64,000 nucleotides of DNA from CBDCFV01 sp965203835 (GTDB lineage Bacteria; Chloroflexota; Dehalococcoidia; Lucifugimonadales; UBA3495), in the NCBI GenBank assembly GCA_965203835.1, contig OZ241919.1, positions 2,666,001 through 2,730,000 of the forward strand, written 5' to 3'. The position numbers and the translations under genes are program-made. A model generated the notes under the pieces. That model did no database searches. It saw only the letters and a program-made list of their open reading frames with translations, and had not been told where the DNA came from. Positions 22,992-30,716 of the stretch are shown here, piece by piece. The first letter of the stretch is position 1. The number at the start of each line of letters is the position of its first letter.

Positions 22992-25289
22992 CTACTCCTC
23001 CAGTGTCCGTATATAGTTGATCACGTGCCATATCTCGTCGTCGGTCAGGACGCCGCCCAACGGAGCCATGCCGGTACCGGGGATGCCCTCCTCAATGAAC
23101 CCGAAAATGTCGCCGTCAGGATGCAAAGGCACGTGCACCACCAAGTCCGCCGGGGGCGGCTCCAGCCCCGCTCCTCCCGGCCCGTCCCCTCTGCCGGCCT
23201 CTCCGTGGCAGGTCTGGCAATGTAGCCCGTAGGTCGTCTTGCCTGTCCGCAGCGACTCGGGATTGGGCGGGAAAGGGTTGACCATGTCAGTCCGTTGGTC
23301 CGTCTGCACCAGCGGGGAATTGACCAACAGGAATATTCCCACGCACAACCCCAGGATGCCCGGCGCCATCACCCCGGCCCCTGCACGGGTGAACCACCCC
23401 CCCAAGGGCAGGGCCGCCACCATGAACAGCACCCCCAGGAGCGCCAGTCCGCCGCCCAGCAGCACGTTCGCGGTATCTGGTGATGGGGATATAGCCGTGC
23501 TGTCGGCAATGGTTCCTGGCTTCACCTCGAACCGGAAGGCGGTGCGGGCGTCAAATGCGTCGGGCCGGGTTACCAGCAACTCCGCTTGCCAAGCGCCGGC
23601 GATGCTGAGTTGCGCCCCCTCCAGCAGGAAGGACCCGTCTCCCACGGCAACGGCGGAAGCCGTTTCGTCCCCAAGGTCGGAGTCGAGATAGCGTGTCCTC
23701 AGTCTCACGTCCGACGCATTGGCGATTGGGTTGCCAAGCCGGTCCTCCAAGGCGACGGTAAAGTCGTTGGCTCCCACCCTTGCCGGTTCGACCCGCAGGG
23801 ACATGGTTGTACCCTCGTCGGTATCCCGGAAGGTTGGCGGCGGGGGCACACCGATTCCCTGCCGTGAAGCGACCTGGCGGGCCGGTTCCAAGCTGGTCAG
23901 CACCGCTACGGAACCCAATACCAGCACGGCCAGGATAACCTCGGCGTTAACGAACCTCTTCAGCCAAACTACCCTTTCTCCCCTGGCCCGTAGGCTGGGC
24001 CGCACCCATAGCAGGTTCATGGCCCCAAACAGCAACAGGGCAACCACCAGCACCACTTTCACCAGCAGCGCGAAACCGTAGGGAGTCCCCAAGGCGGGCG
24101 CTACGGTCACTTGGGCCCAGCTATTGAAGAACCCCGTCACCACCAGCACGGCCACGCTGAGCACCGCCACAATCGAGAACCTGGGCACCATGCTTGTAAA
24201 ACAGTCCCTCCGCTCCCGCGCCGACAGGGACCGGAGCGCCAACGGTATGCCCAAGCAGAAGTGGAACAAGGCGCCCACCCAGACCGCGGATGCCAACAGG
24301 TGCAGGTAGTCCGAGAGCAGCGCCGCGGAGCGAATACCCGGAGTGGCCGCGCCGTGGCTGGTCAGGCTCAGCGTCCACAGGATGCCGCATCCCAACCCGA
24401 TGGCCAGCAACCGCGACGCCAGTTCCCAGCGGTTATCGGACGCTTCGTTACCTTGGCCGCGGCATTGGACGCGGGCGGTGATTAACGGCGCGGCCAGTAC
24501 CAGCGCAAATACCACCGCCAACCCGGCCCGCCACCGCCACACACCGCCCCATTCGGTCTCTAACAGGATCGACCATAGCGGGCCGCCCAATGTCTCCGGT
24601 AATGCCGCGTCATGGATGATTGACGCCTGCAGCAGCAATTGGGCCGTCGACGCCGCCAGGAACACTCCGGCAGCCAGCCAGATGAGCTTCAGGGGGCGGG
24701 ACGCCAAAGCAACCCCAACGGCGTGTATCTGAGGGCTTGCCTGCTGCCGAAGCAGGACTGGTCTGGCTACCAGGAGCTCGAAAACCAGGCCCCCCACCAT
24801 CGCCAGCACGCTGACCAACGTCACCCAGCGGATCACCGGCTCGGCGGGTGACTGGAGCAGCGCTTCCGTTGACTCTGCCAGCGCATCCCCGGATATGGGT
24901 TGCCCCACAGAAAAGACGAAGGCGCCCCGGACGCGGTGCCCATCGACAGTGGACACGTTTTTCCAAGCTACGGTGTACGTGCCATCGGGAATTGGTCCCA
25001 ACCCTACCGACATTGCTGTAGCGTCGTTGGGGTCGACGAAAGACGCTCCGTCGTCCACCCTGGCCCCCAGCGAGTCCAGGACTCGAATCTCGCTGAGCTT
25101 TGGCTCGATGGGTTCGGTGAACCAGATGACGACTTGCCCCGGCGCCTCATCCAGGACCGAATTGGGCGATGGAGCAGCCTTGGCCAGGTTGGCGTGGGCC
25201 AGGACAGCGCCGCTGGACCAGAGCAACGCCACGAAAACCCCGGCTACGCCCAAGATCACGGTAGCTATGCGTGTAATGGTTGAAATCAT
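22992..25289 (-). CDS. CopC-CopD copper protein fused to cytochrome c
   Basis: 765 residues. A signal peptide is followed directly by His (AHANLAKAAPSPNS), as in CopC. The CopC domain (about 30-130) ends in STVDGHRVRGAFVFSVG. Next is a CopD-like set of about eight membrane helices (150-465), then a YtkA-like beta domain (about 490-600), two further membrane helices, and a C-terminal class I cytochrome c with CQTCH (about 689-693) and a Met ligand in GMAPLG. CopCD moves copper across the inner membrane; the fused heme domain could pass electrons to or from the copper. It is last in a three-gene copper operon, 8 bases after the previous stop. Confidence 0.88.
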   Translation of the reverse strand: MISTITRIATVILGVAGVFVALLWSSGAVLAHANLAKAAPSPNSVLDEAPGQVVIWFTEPIEPKLSEIRVLDSLGARVDDGASFVDPNDATAMSVGLGPIPDGTYTVAWKNVSTVDGHRVRGAFVFSVGQPISGDALAESTEALLQSPAEPVIRWVTLVSVLAMVGGLVFELLVARPVLLRQQASPQIHAVGVALASRPLKLIWLAAGVFLAASTAQLLLQASIIHDAALPETLGGPLWSILLETEWGGVWRWRAGLAVVFALVLAAPLITARVQCRGQGNEASDNRWELASRLLAIGLGCGILWTLSLTSHGAATPGIRSAALLSDYLHLLASAVWVGALFHFCLGIPLALRSLSARERRDCFTSMVPRFSIVAVLSVAVLVVTGFFNSWAQVTVAPALGTPYGFALLVKVVLVVALLLFGAMNLLWVRPSLRARGERVVWLKRFVNAEVILAVLVLGSVAVLTSLEPARQVASRQGIGVPPPPTFRDTDEGTTMSLRVEPARVGANDFTVALEDRLGNPIANASDVRLRTRYLDSDLGDETASAVAVGDGSFLLEGAQLSIAGAWQAELLVTRPDAFDARTAFRFEVKPGTIADSTAISPSPDTANVLLGGGLALLGVLFMVAALPLGGWFTRAGAGVMAPGILGLCVGIFLLVNSPLVQTDQRTDMVNPFPPNPESLRTGKTTYGLHCQTCHGEAGRGDGPGGAGLEPPPADLVVHVPLHPDGDIFGFIEEGIPGTGMAPLGGVLTDDEIWHVINYIRTLEE

Positions 25290-25297
25290 ACGGTCGG

Positions 25298-26458
25298 CTA
25301 GCTCTTCCTGATTGCCAATATCAGACCACCGGCGCCCGACACCAAGCCGACGGCGCCGAGGACAATGCCGAGTATGGCGAGGGTACCTGTGGCAGAGTTC
25401 TTGCTGGCCTCGGCCGCTTCCTGCGCCGCCAACGCCGTGTCCTGGGCTTGCTGGGCAGTGTCCAATGCGCCCCTTACCGCGCCTTCCATCTCGCGGTTGC
25501 CTGTCAGCGGCTCGGGAAAGTGCAGGTCGGTGGCAGCCAGCACGTCACTGAATTCTCCACCGCCGCCGCGGGAGACGAAGGTCTCGTCGACCTCAGAGTC
25601 CTCTATAGCGCCGAAGACTCGTATCTCGTAGACGCCTTGGGCTGTGGGAATGAGGTCGGCAGCGTAATCTCCCGGCTTGCCGAAGACAGGCCGGAGGTCC
25701 AGCACCCTGGAGACGCTGGTAGGCACATGGGTGATTTCGACCTGCAAGGATTGCTCAAGTCCTTCCACCAGTGTCTCGGATGTGCCCGTCGCCCCTTCTG
25801 TCATCGCCATGCCGCCGGGCTGGTTGCGGTGGACGCCTGCGGTTGGGAACTTTTGGTCCGCATGACCGCCGCCGGGTGGGGGGCCGCTGGTCACGGTCTG
25901 AGTAGATGACGTCCTGTTGGTCCAGACCAGGGTTGTACCTGCCTGCACCGTTACTTCCGCTGGCATGTACATGGAGTCATGTATCTCTATCCCCACCGTG
26001 CCCGACAGCGCCGCGTCCTGGCTCACGATGATCGATCCTGTCACGTCGTGGTCTGCGTGGTTGTGGTAAGGAATAGTCATGCCTTCCAGCATGTGATCGA
26101 CCTCGTAGCTGAAAGTCTCTCCTTGACCTATTCCGGGCGACCCGAAAATCGCCCCGTGTCCTTCAACATCGGCCATGGCTTTCTTCTGGCCTTGTTCTGC
26201 CCCGCCGTCCTGGCTTGTCATGGCCATCCCGGCGTGGCCTTGCATTGTCATTTCCTGCCCATCGCCCGCGGCCTTGGTGACCCGTACCTCCACCGCGTTG
26301 GGCAAACCCTCATAAGCTGGCTCCAACATGAATCCCACCACCAATTTGTAATCTTCGGTTTCGGCGTCGCCGTGGGCCCACGCCGCGCTAGCTGCGATTC
26401 CCAACGTCAACACCAGGAACGCTGCTATCCAGAGTCTATTGCATATTCTCGAGACCAT
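25298..26458 (-). CDS. Secreted His/Met-rich protein with cupredoxin-like domain, membrane-anchored
   Basis: 386 residues. Signal peptide (about 1-28, AWAHG), then a beta domain with Met/His-rich insert (QEMTMQGHAGMAMTSQ), PYHNHADHDVTG, a cupredoxin-like stretch (MYMPAEVTVQAGTTLVWTN), another His/Met-rich loop, a second beta region and a C-terminal membrane helix (TLAILGIVLGAVGLVSG). The Met/His clusters suggest periplasmic copper binding. It sits between the His-rich small gene and the CopCD fusion, and probably delivers or buffers copper for it. A GGAG site lies 4 bases before ATG. Confidence 0.8.
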   Translation of the reverse strand: MVSRICNRLWIAAFLVLTLGIAASAAWAHGDAETEDYKLVVGFMLEPAYEGLPNAVEVRVTKAAGDGQEMTMQGHAGMAMTSQDGGAEQGQKKAMADVEGHGAIFGSPGIGQGETFSYEVDHMLEGMTIPYHNHADHDVTGSIIVSQDAALSGTVGIEIHDSMYMPAEVTVQAGTTLVWTNRTSSTQTVTSGPPPGGGHADQKFPTAGVHRNQPGGMAMTEGATGTSETLVEGLEQSLQVEITHVPTSVSRVLDLRPVFGKPGDYAADLIPTAQGVYEIRVFGAIEDSEVDETFVSRGGGGEFSDVLAATDLHFPEPLTGNREMEGAVRGALDTAQQAQDTALAAQEAAEASKNSATGTLAILGIVLGAVGLVSGAGGLILAIRKS

Positions 26459-26572
26459 AATGCTCCTTTTCTATGGCGATAGTCGTACTCGCATGACCGG
26501 ACAACGCCGGCCAAGCGAAAAATGCCAGGCTGAAACCCGTTGCCATGCAACGAAAACGGGGAAGAAAAGGAG

Positions 26573-27031
26573 CTAGGAACGGGGAGGTTTCTTGGGGGGC
26601 GCGACGAACGCCGAAGAGAGGATGGCGTCACTCCCGCCAACGTCGAACAGGCGCGGCGCATCATCAGGACCGGGGAACAGGGGCGACTGTTGTATCAAGC
26701 GAGGGGTCAGGTCGACCGTCCCCTGGCCGAGCCCCTCGTCCGATGTCAGGTACACGATTCCTTGGGACGGTCGCCCCTTTAATGAGTCGTCGCCGTCCAT
26801 CGACTTCCCGGTCGGCGGATGGTAGTGGACGTGACGCCCTTCGAAGGCGTGGGTATGGTCGGGCAGAACGTCACCCAAGTAAACGTGCACATGGTCCGGG
26901 CGTCTCTCGGCAAAGTGGTGGTCAAGCTGCGGGCCAATGAAGGGCAGGAACAAGAGAAACACCAACGAGATGGCCAGCGTTTGGGAGGCCATCCTCTTGA
27001 GGGTGTGTCCGACCCGGTGCGTGGCAATCAT
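26573..27031 (-). CDS. Small His-rich exported protein
   Basis: 152 residues with an N-terminal hydrophobic segment (about 14-32, signal or anchor) and an adjacent His cluster (LDHHFAE, DHVHVYLGD, DHTHAFEGRHVHYH) containing nine or more His within about 40 residues. No enzyme motif. As the first gene of the copper operon it is probably a metal-binding periplasmic factor. The start is uncertain because no strong ribosome site precedes the ATG. Confidence 0.65.
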   Translation of the reverse strand: MIATHRVGHTLKRMASQTLAISLVFLLFLPFIGPQLDHHFAERRPDHVHVYLGDVLPDHTHAFEGRHVHYHPPTGKSMDGDDSLKGRPSQGIVYLTSDEGLGQGTVDLTPRLIQQSPLFPGPDDAPRLFDVGGSDAILSSAFVAPPKKPPRS

Positions 27032-27112
27032 GGCGCGTTAATTCCGCAACGGTCCGGGCGCTTGAAAACTATCCCAAACCTTAACGCAACATCCAACCCG
27101 TAATCCCGCCAA

Positions 27113-27142
27113 CCCGTCATTCCTGCCTGCGCGGGAATCCAC
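27113..27142. repeat. Palindromic dispersed repeat
   Basis: CCCGTCATTCCTGCC/TGCGCGGGAATCC-type copy, located between the copper operon and the epimerase gene. Confidence 0.8.
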
Positions 27143-27200
27143 AGGCTTTGGGCGGCGACTTGTGGAAATCAACAGGACCGGATGGCTTTGAGATAGTATC

Positions 27201-27632
27201 TTAGTGGGAATGTTGGGCCAACTCGATCAGCACACCCCTCGCCGCCGAGGGATGCAGGAAGCCGATGTCGCCTCCCGTCAGGCCTGTCCTGGGGACCTTG
27301 TCAATGAGGTTGATGCCCAGTTCGTCCAGGGTCTTCAGCTTTTCCTCTATGCCCTCAACCTCGAAACAGACGTGGTGCAACCCCTCGCCTCTCCTGCTGA
27401 TGTGAACGGAGATCATGCTGTCCGGCCCGGTGCCCTGCAACAGCTCCAGGTTTGTCTCGCCCACCGGCACAAAGCAGCCCCGGACGCCAATGTCTTCTCG
27501 TTCCACGATGGGTCCGGGCTTCAGGCCGAACAGGCTGCCGTAGAGGTCAATACTGGCTTCCAGGTCGCTTACGGCAATGCCAATGTGGTGCACCAGCCCG
27601 GTGGGAGCCGGGGGATTCCCCAGAATTGTCAT
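27201..27632 (-). CDS. mce: Methylmalonyl-CoA epimerase
   Basis: 143 residues, a single VOC unit with the expected metal ligands: His in HHIGIAVSDLE, Glu in ETNLELLQG, His in GLHHVCFEVE and Glu at the C-terminal VLIELAQ. The length and the QGTGPDSMISVHISRRGEG block match the epimerase rather than other glyoxalases. It interconverts (R)- and (S)-methylmalonyl-CoA in propionate metabolism. No mutase gene is in the window. Confidence 0.92.
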   Translation of the reverse strand: MTILGNPPAPTGLVHHIGIAVSDLEASIDLYGSLFGLKPGPIVEREDIGVRGCFVPVGETNLELLQGTGPDSMISVHISRRGEGLHHVCFEVEGIEEKLKTLDELGINLIDKVPRTGLTGGDIGFLHPSAARGVLIELAQHSH

Positions 27633-27929
27633 AGAACACCTCTGTAGAGTTCGGTAGCCACCATTTTACCATGCCAGTCTCTGGCCGCTTGTAAGCTCAG
27701 GAGCAAGGCCCCTCCGCCAGACCAGCGCGGGCCCCTCAACGTCGGTCTTGATGATGGTCAAGGTGGTCACGACGCTCTCAGGATTTGCTCAAATTCGTCA
27801 GGCCGGGACCACCTAGCGATTTCGGAGTAGTCATGCACCAAGCTGAAGTCCTCCGGTCGCCATACGTCTTCCGTATCGTCGAACAAGGATACGAAGGCCA
27901 TCCCGTGCTGGTTGACCTTGAGATGACTA

Positions 27930-28273
27930 GGCTCTGTTGACATTTCACCGTAACCAAATGAGGGCAGATGAGGTATTCCATGTCCGGGTCGTCGGCGAAA
28001 TGCTGATGCATCAGTTCCCAGATACCCCGGTCGGCCCAGCGGGCAAACCTTTTGTAGACGCTGTTCCAATTGCCGTACTCGGCGGGGAGGAGCCGCCATT
28101 GAGCGCCGGACCGGTCCACCCACAGCACGGCTTCAATGAAACGTCGGCACTCCTCTTCCCGGCCGACATACAGGTCGGTACGCCCCCGCAGGAATTGGAG
28201 AATCTGGGTCCACTGACTGGTTGAGAGTTGAAGTCTTGACATCTCTCCATTATATCCAAATGTCAACACAGCC
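27930..28273 (-). mobile_element. 344-bp internally deleted IS5-family element with both ends
   Basis: Terminal inverted repeats GGCTCTGTTGACATTT and GGCTGTGTTGACATTT (15 of 16 identical) bound the element, with TA directly repeated at both junctions. TA duplication fits the IS427 group of the IS5 family. Only the 5' part of the transposase gene remains, so the element cannot move on its own but could be mobilised by a full-length relative. Confidence 0.88.
27945..28242 (-). pseudogene. IS5-family transposase N-terminal fragment
   Basis: About 97 residues from ATG 28242 match the N-terminal DUF4096-type domain of IS5 transposases (LSTSQWTQILQFL, GAQWRLLPAEYGNWNSVYKR, FADDPDMEYLI). The sequence breaks exactly before the first catalytic Asp of the DDE domain and runs into the element's own right end. 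It then reads on into host DNA in a chimeric frame to 27778. It is not functional. Confidence 0.88.
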
Positions 28274-28415
28274 TAAGACCCCAATATTCCATAAGCAAAG
28301 GGAACTCGTAGAGGAATAGAAAGACTGCACTCACCCCGTTATCCCCTTGCGTGACGACTTTGACTTTGCAACACACCTGTTTCTCAGGCACTTGCTTGGT
28401 CTGAAGGGTTGCTCC

Positions 28416-28925
28416 CTAATCATGGGCAGGGGGTTGAGCAAACCCAACGTCGGACCGTTCTCCTATCTCTACCGCTCTTCCCAGAAGATTTTCCAAATGG
28501 CGGCGGTCTTCGTTGGTCGTAACCGTAAAAGGTGGCGGAGGCGAACGGCGTACATCGTCCAACTCGTTTACGAACTGTTCAATGGTGCTTATGGCCCTGC
28601 GGATATCATCCTCACCGAATTCATTCTCGTAAAAGTTCGTGTGATAAAACCCTGCAATGGCCATCTTGTCCGAAAAGTCCGGGCGGCCGCGTTCCTTCGC
28701 GATATGGCTGACGATATCAAACAGGTATCCGTGTTTCTGGTGTCTCCATCCACGCTCGATGGCTATAGCCTTGATGGCATGGGCGGCTGCGCCCCAAACT
28801 TTCTCCGAAGCTTGAAGGTTGTTGCCCAGGCGCAACTCATTTCTCGCGTGGTCTACGAAAACGCGGCTTATTGCCATGTGGTCGTCCGCACCGTTGGCGC
28901 CGGTCGGGGGCAGGGGTATCGTCAT
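28416..28925 (-). CDS. HEPN/PaREP1-like helical protein
   Basis: 169 residues from the ATG preceded by AGAGAGG (an upstream start would add 21 residues without a site). The core QASEKVWGAAAHAIKAIAIE followed by HTNFYENEFGEDDIR is closely similar to the gene at 48493 and to a fragment near 55296, so the window holds three family members. These are HEPN-like helical proteins often found in variable regions. The Pro/Thr-rich C-terminal tail is unique to this copy. Function unknown; RNA-targeting toxin or nucleotide-binding partner are options. Confidence 0.7.
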   Translation of the reverse strand: MTIPLPPTGANGADDHMAISRVFVDHARNELRLGNNLQASEKVWGAAAHAIKAIAIERGWRHQKHGYLFDIVSHIAKERGRPDFSDKMAIAGFYHTNFYENEFGEDDIRRAISTIEQFVNELDDVRRSPPPPFTVTTNEDRRHLENLLGRAVEIGERSDVGFAQPPAHD

Positions 28926-29003
28926 GTGATGCCTCTCTTCATCGTCGAGGACTTGTCCTTGGTCGCTCGATGCGGTAGCGCCTGTCATCCCCCGAGTGTG
29001 GGA

Positions 29004-30509
29004 TCAGCCCCTGCCCGGATTGGCCTCCAGCACGAATGAGAGGCCGTCGGCCAACTGGGTCATGCGACCCAGGAACAAGCTGCCCTTGGCCAGGAACATT
29101 GCCCGTTGCATCCGCCCGTCAATCAGCCGGTCTACGGCGTGGCCCATGAACGGGACCGCAGAGGCAATGTGTCCTTGCGTGGGAGAAAAGCCGGGCATAC
29201 CACGGGTTTCCACGAAGCCGGACAGTTCCTCCCGGGTTATCTCTCCCCTGCGGACAGCCAAGGCACCTACGAGCCGGTAGTTCAGGTTGGGAACGTTCCC
29301 GCTGCCCGCTGGTTCGGTTACCTCCGGGTTGTGCAGTTCGGTGGCGTACTTGTCGATGTCTTGAAATCCCAAGCCCAAGCGGTCAAGAGGGTCGGCAACC
29401 AGCTTCTCGAATATGGCCTGCTGGCCCGACCCTGCGCCCACGTTGTGGCGCCCCACCGAGTCCATGCGAATGACCGGGCTGACGCCGTCGTCCTCCCCTA
29501 TCAAAATAGCAACCGACGCCAGAATGTCTTCCAACACCGGCAGGTCGTTGCGAAGGTGACCCTCGAACTTCATGCCAAGCTTGGCGAGGGAGCATCCGCC
29601 GACCACCGCCACATTGCGGAACAGGCCGGAGCTTACCAATGCGGCAGCCATTACGATGGCGTGGACGGGACCGCAGCAAAAGGCTTTTACGTCGCTGCCC
29701 GTGGCGTTTTCCAAGCCGCACATCTCGGCGACGGCTTTTGCGAGGTTGCCTCCACCCCGTTGATAACGCTCTCCAACCGCCTCCTCTCCGGCGTTGATGA
29801 CGTATTCGATGTTGGCAACATCCGTAGGGTAGTCGTTTAACAGAGTCAGCAGGGCCATCACCGCTGAGGACTTGCACGACAGGTTCTCCAATAGGATGTC
29901 CGCGGTCAATGATGCGTCTTCTTCATGGGCCTGGATGATGCAGCCAACCAACCGGCCGTCACGCAGGTACAGAGGAAGAGCGCCTGAGCCGTCGGTCAGC
30001 CGCGCTTCTATGGCAGATGCCGGAATCCCTTGCACTGGCCGTTCCAGATCCCTGTCCCGCAGATATGGGTGACTTCCCAAAGCCTTCAAGGACTGCTTGG
30101 CAAATCCTTCTTCCAGGTGTACCAGGTCAAAGGAGTCGGACAGCTTCAACAGCCCGTACAACTCCTCCTCGGGCATGATCTCGCCGTGGGGCAGCCAACG
30201 TTCACCGCCGGTCCCATTCCCGTCATTCCCGCGCAGGCGGGAATCCCGTAGGGGACTTGCGCTGGCGAGGTGCCACGGGCGTTCCATCTCGGTCAATTGG
30301 TCCGGGTAGATGCCGCCCAGAAACGCCCGATTGGGAGGGTACGCCGCCGCTGCCTCGTAGGAGCGCAGGTGAGCGCCGATGTCTTCAACCAGCCCGGGCG
30401 CCTTTTTGATTTCCCGCGACGGCTTGGAGCCGTGTCGCACCACTCCCGGCGCGTGGGCCAGAAAATAGCGGACTCCCTTTATCACCGGCTGTTTCAAAAC
30501 ACCGTTCAT
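29004..30509 (-). CDS. grdC: GrdC-like protein (reductase component C, beta subunit; thiolase fold)
   Basis: 501 residues from the ATG 9 bases after GGAGG. The N-terminus (VIKGVRYFLAHAPGVVRHG, AAAYPPNRAFLGGIYPDQL, GEIMPEEELYGLLKLSD) and the following ketoacyl-synthase-type fold (EYVINAGEEAVGERYQRGGG) match glycine/sarcosine/betaine reductase component C subunit beta. With GrdD that subunit releases acetyl phosphate. No grdA, grdB, grdD or grdX is nearby. Residues about 87-105 (RDSRLRGNDG...) are encoded by an inserted dispersed repeat and are absent from the family pattern. It may be a repurposed acyltransferase. Confidence 0.8.
   Translation of the reverse strand: MNGVLKQPVIKGVRYFLAHAPGVVRHGSKPSREIKKAPGLVEDIGAHLRSYEAAAAYPPNRAFLGGIYPDQLTEMERPWHLASASPLRDSRLRGNDGNGTGGERWLPHGEIMPEEELYGLLKLSDSFDLVHLEEGFAKQSLKALGSHPYLRDRDLERPVQGIPASAIEARLTDGSGALPLYLRDGRLVGCIIQAHEEDASLTADILLENLSCKSSAVMALLTLLNDYPTDVANIEYVINAGEEAVGERYQRGGGNLAKAVAEMCGLENATGSDVKAFCCGPVHAIVMAAALVSSGLFRNVAVVGGCSLAKLGMKFEGHLRNDLPVLEDILASVAILIGEDDGVSPVIRMDSVGRHNVGAGSGQQAIFEKLVADPLDRLGLGFQDIDKYATELHNPEVTEPAGSGNVPNLNYRLVGALAVRRGEITREELSGFVETRGMPGFSPTQGHIASAVPFMGHAVDRLIDGRMQRAMFLAKGSLFLGRMTQLADGLSFVLEANPGRG
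30219..30248. repeat. Palindromic dispersed repeat inside grdC
   Basis: A perfect family copy (core TTCCCGCGCAGGCGGGAA) lies within the coding region and is translated as DSRLRGNDG. The insertion keeps the frame. Confidence 0.92.
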
Positions 30510-30660
30510 AAGGCCTGCCTCCGGCGGGTTTCCCGGCTTCTCGGGAAAGACGGGAAGGAGGCACCATGTTACCCCCGCACGGCAGGGTTGTCCACGCGAA
30601 AAGTCCGATATCGGGGCTTCAACGTATAGTGAAAAGCCCATGTAGAGTGCAATTGATACC

Positions 30661-30689
30661 TTGTCACAACCAACGGGGATGCGTATCAT
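30661..30689 (+). promoter_or_regulatory. Sigma-70-type promoter of ABC transporter operon
   Basis: TTGTCA (-35), 17-base spacer, TATCAT (-10, 5 of 6), ending 27 bases upstream of the substrate-binding protein ATG, which has its own AAGGAG site. Confidence 0.65.
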
Positions 30690-30716
30690 TCCTTTAGTTT
30701 ACTCAAGGAGAACGAG

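Larger units (their letters stand above)
27767..28292 (-). pseudogene. 59-codon gene interrupted by IS5-like remnant
   Basis: Removing the element at 27930-28273 together with one TA copy restores a continuous reading frame from ATG (28292) to TGA (27767). It begins MEYWGLSHLK, continues through FDDTEDVWRPEDFSLVHD and ends EFEQILRAS, 59 codons in all. The insertion lies after codon 6. The acidic, Trp-containing small protein is not recognised; small antitoxin-like proteins of this size are common. Without the element removed, the downstream part lacks a start. Confidence 0.8.

Noticed and set aside
27778..28269. 163-codon intact transposase-like gene
   Set aside because: Its last third is read in a chimeric frame through the element end into host DNA; the DDE catalytic domain is missing.
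29004..30509. Part of a complete glycine reductase operon
   Set aside because: No grdA, grdB, grdD or thioredoxin genes occur on either side; neighbours are a HEPN-like gene and an ABC transporter.
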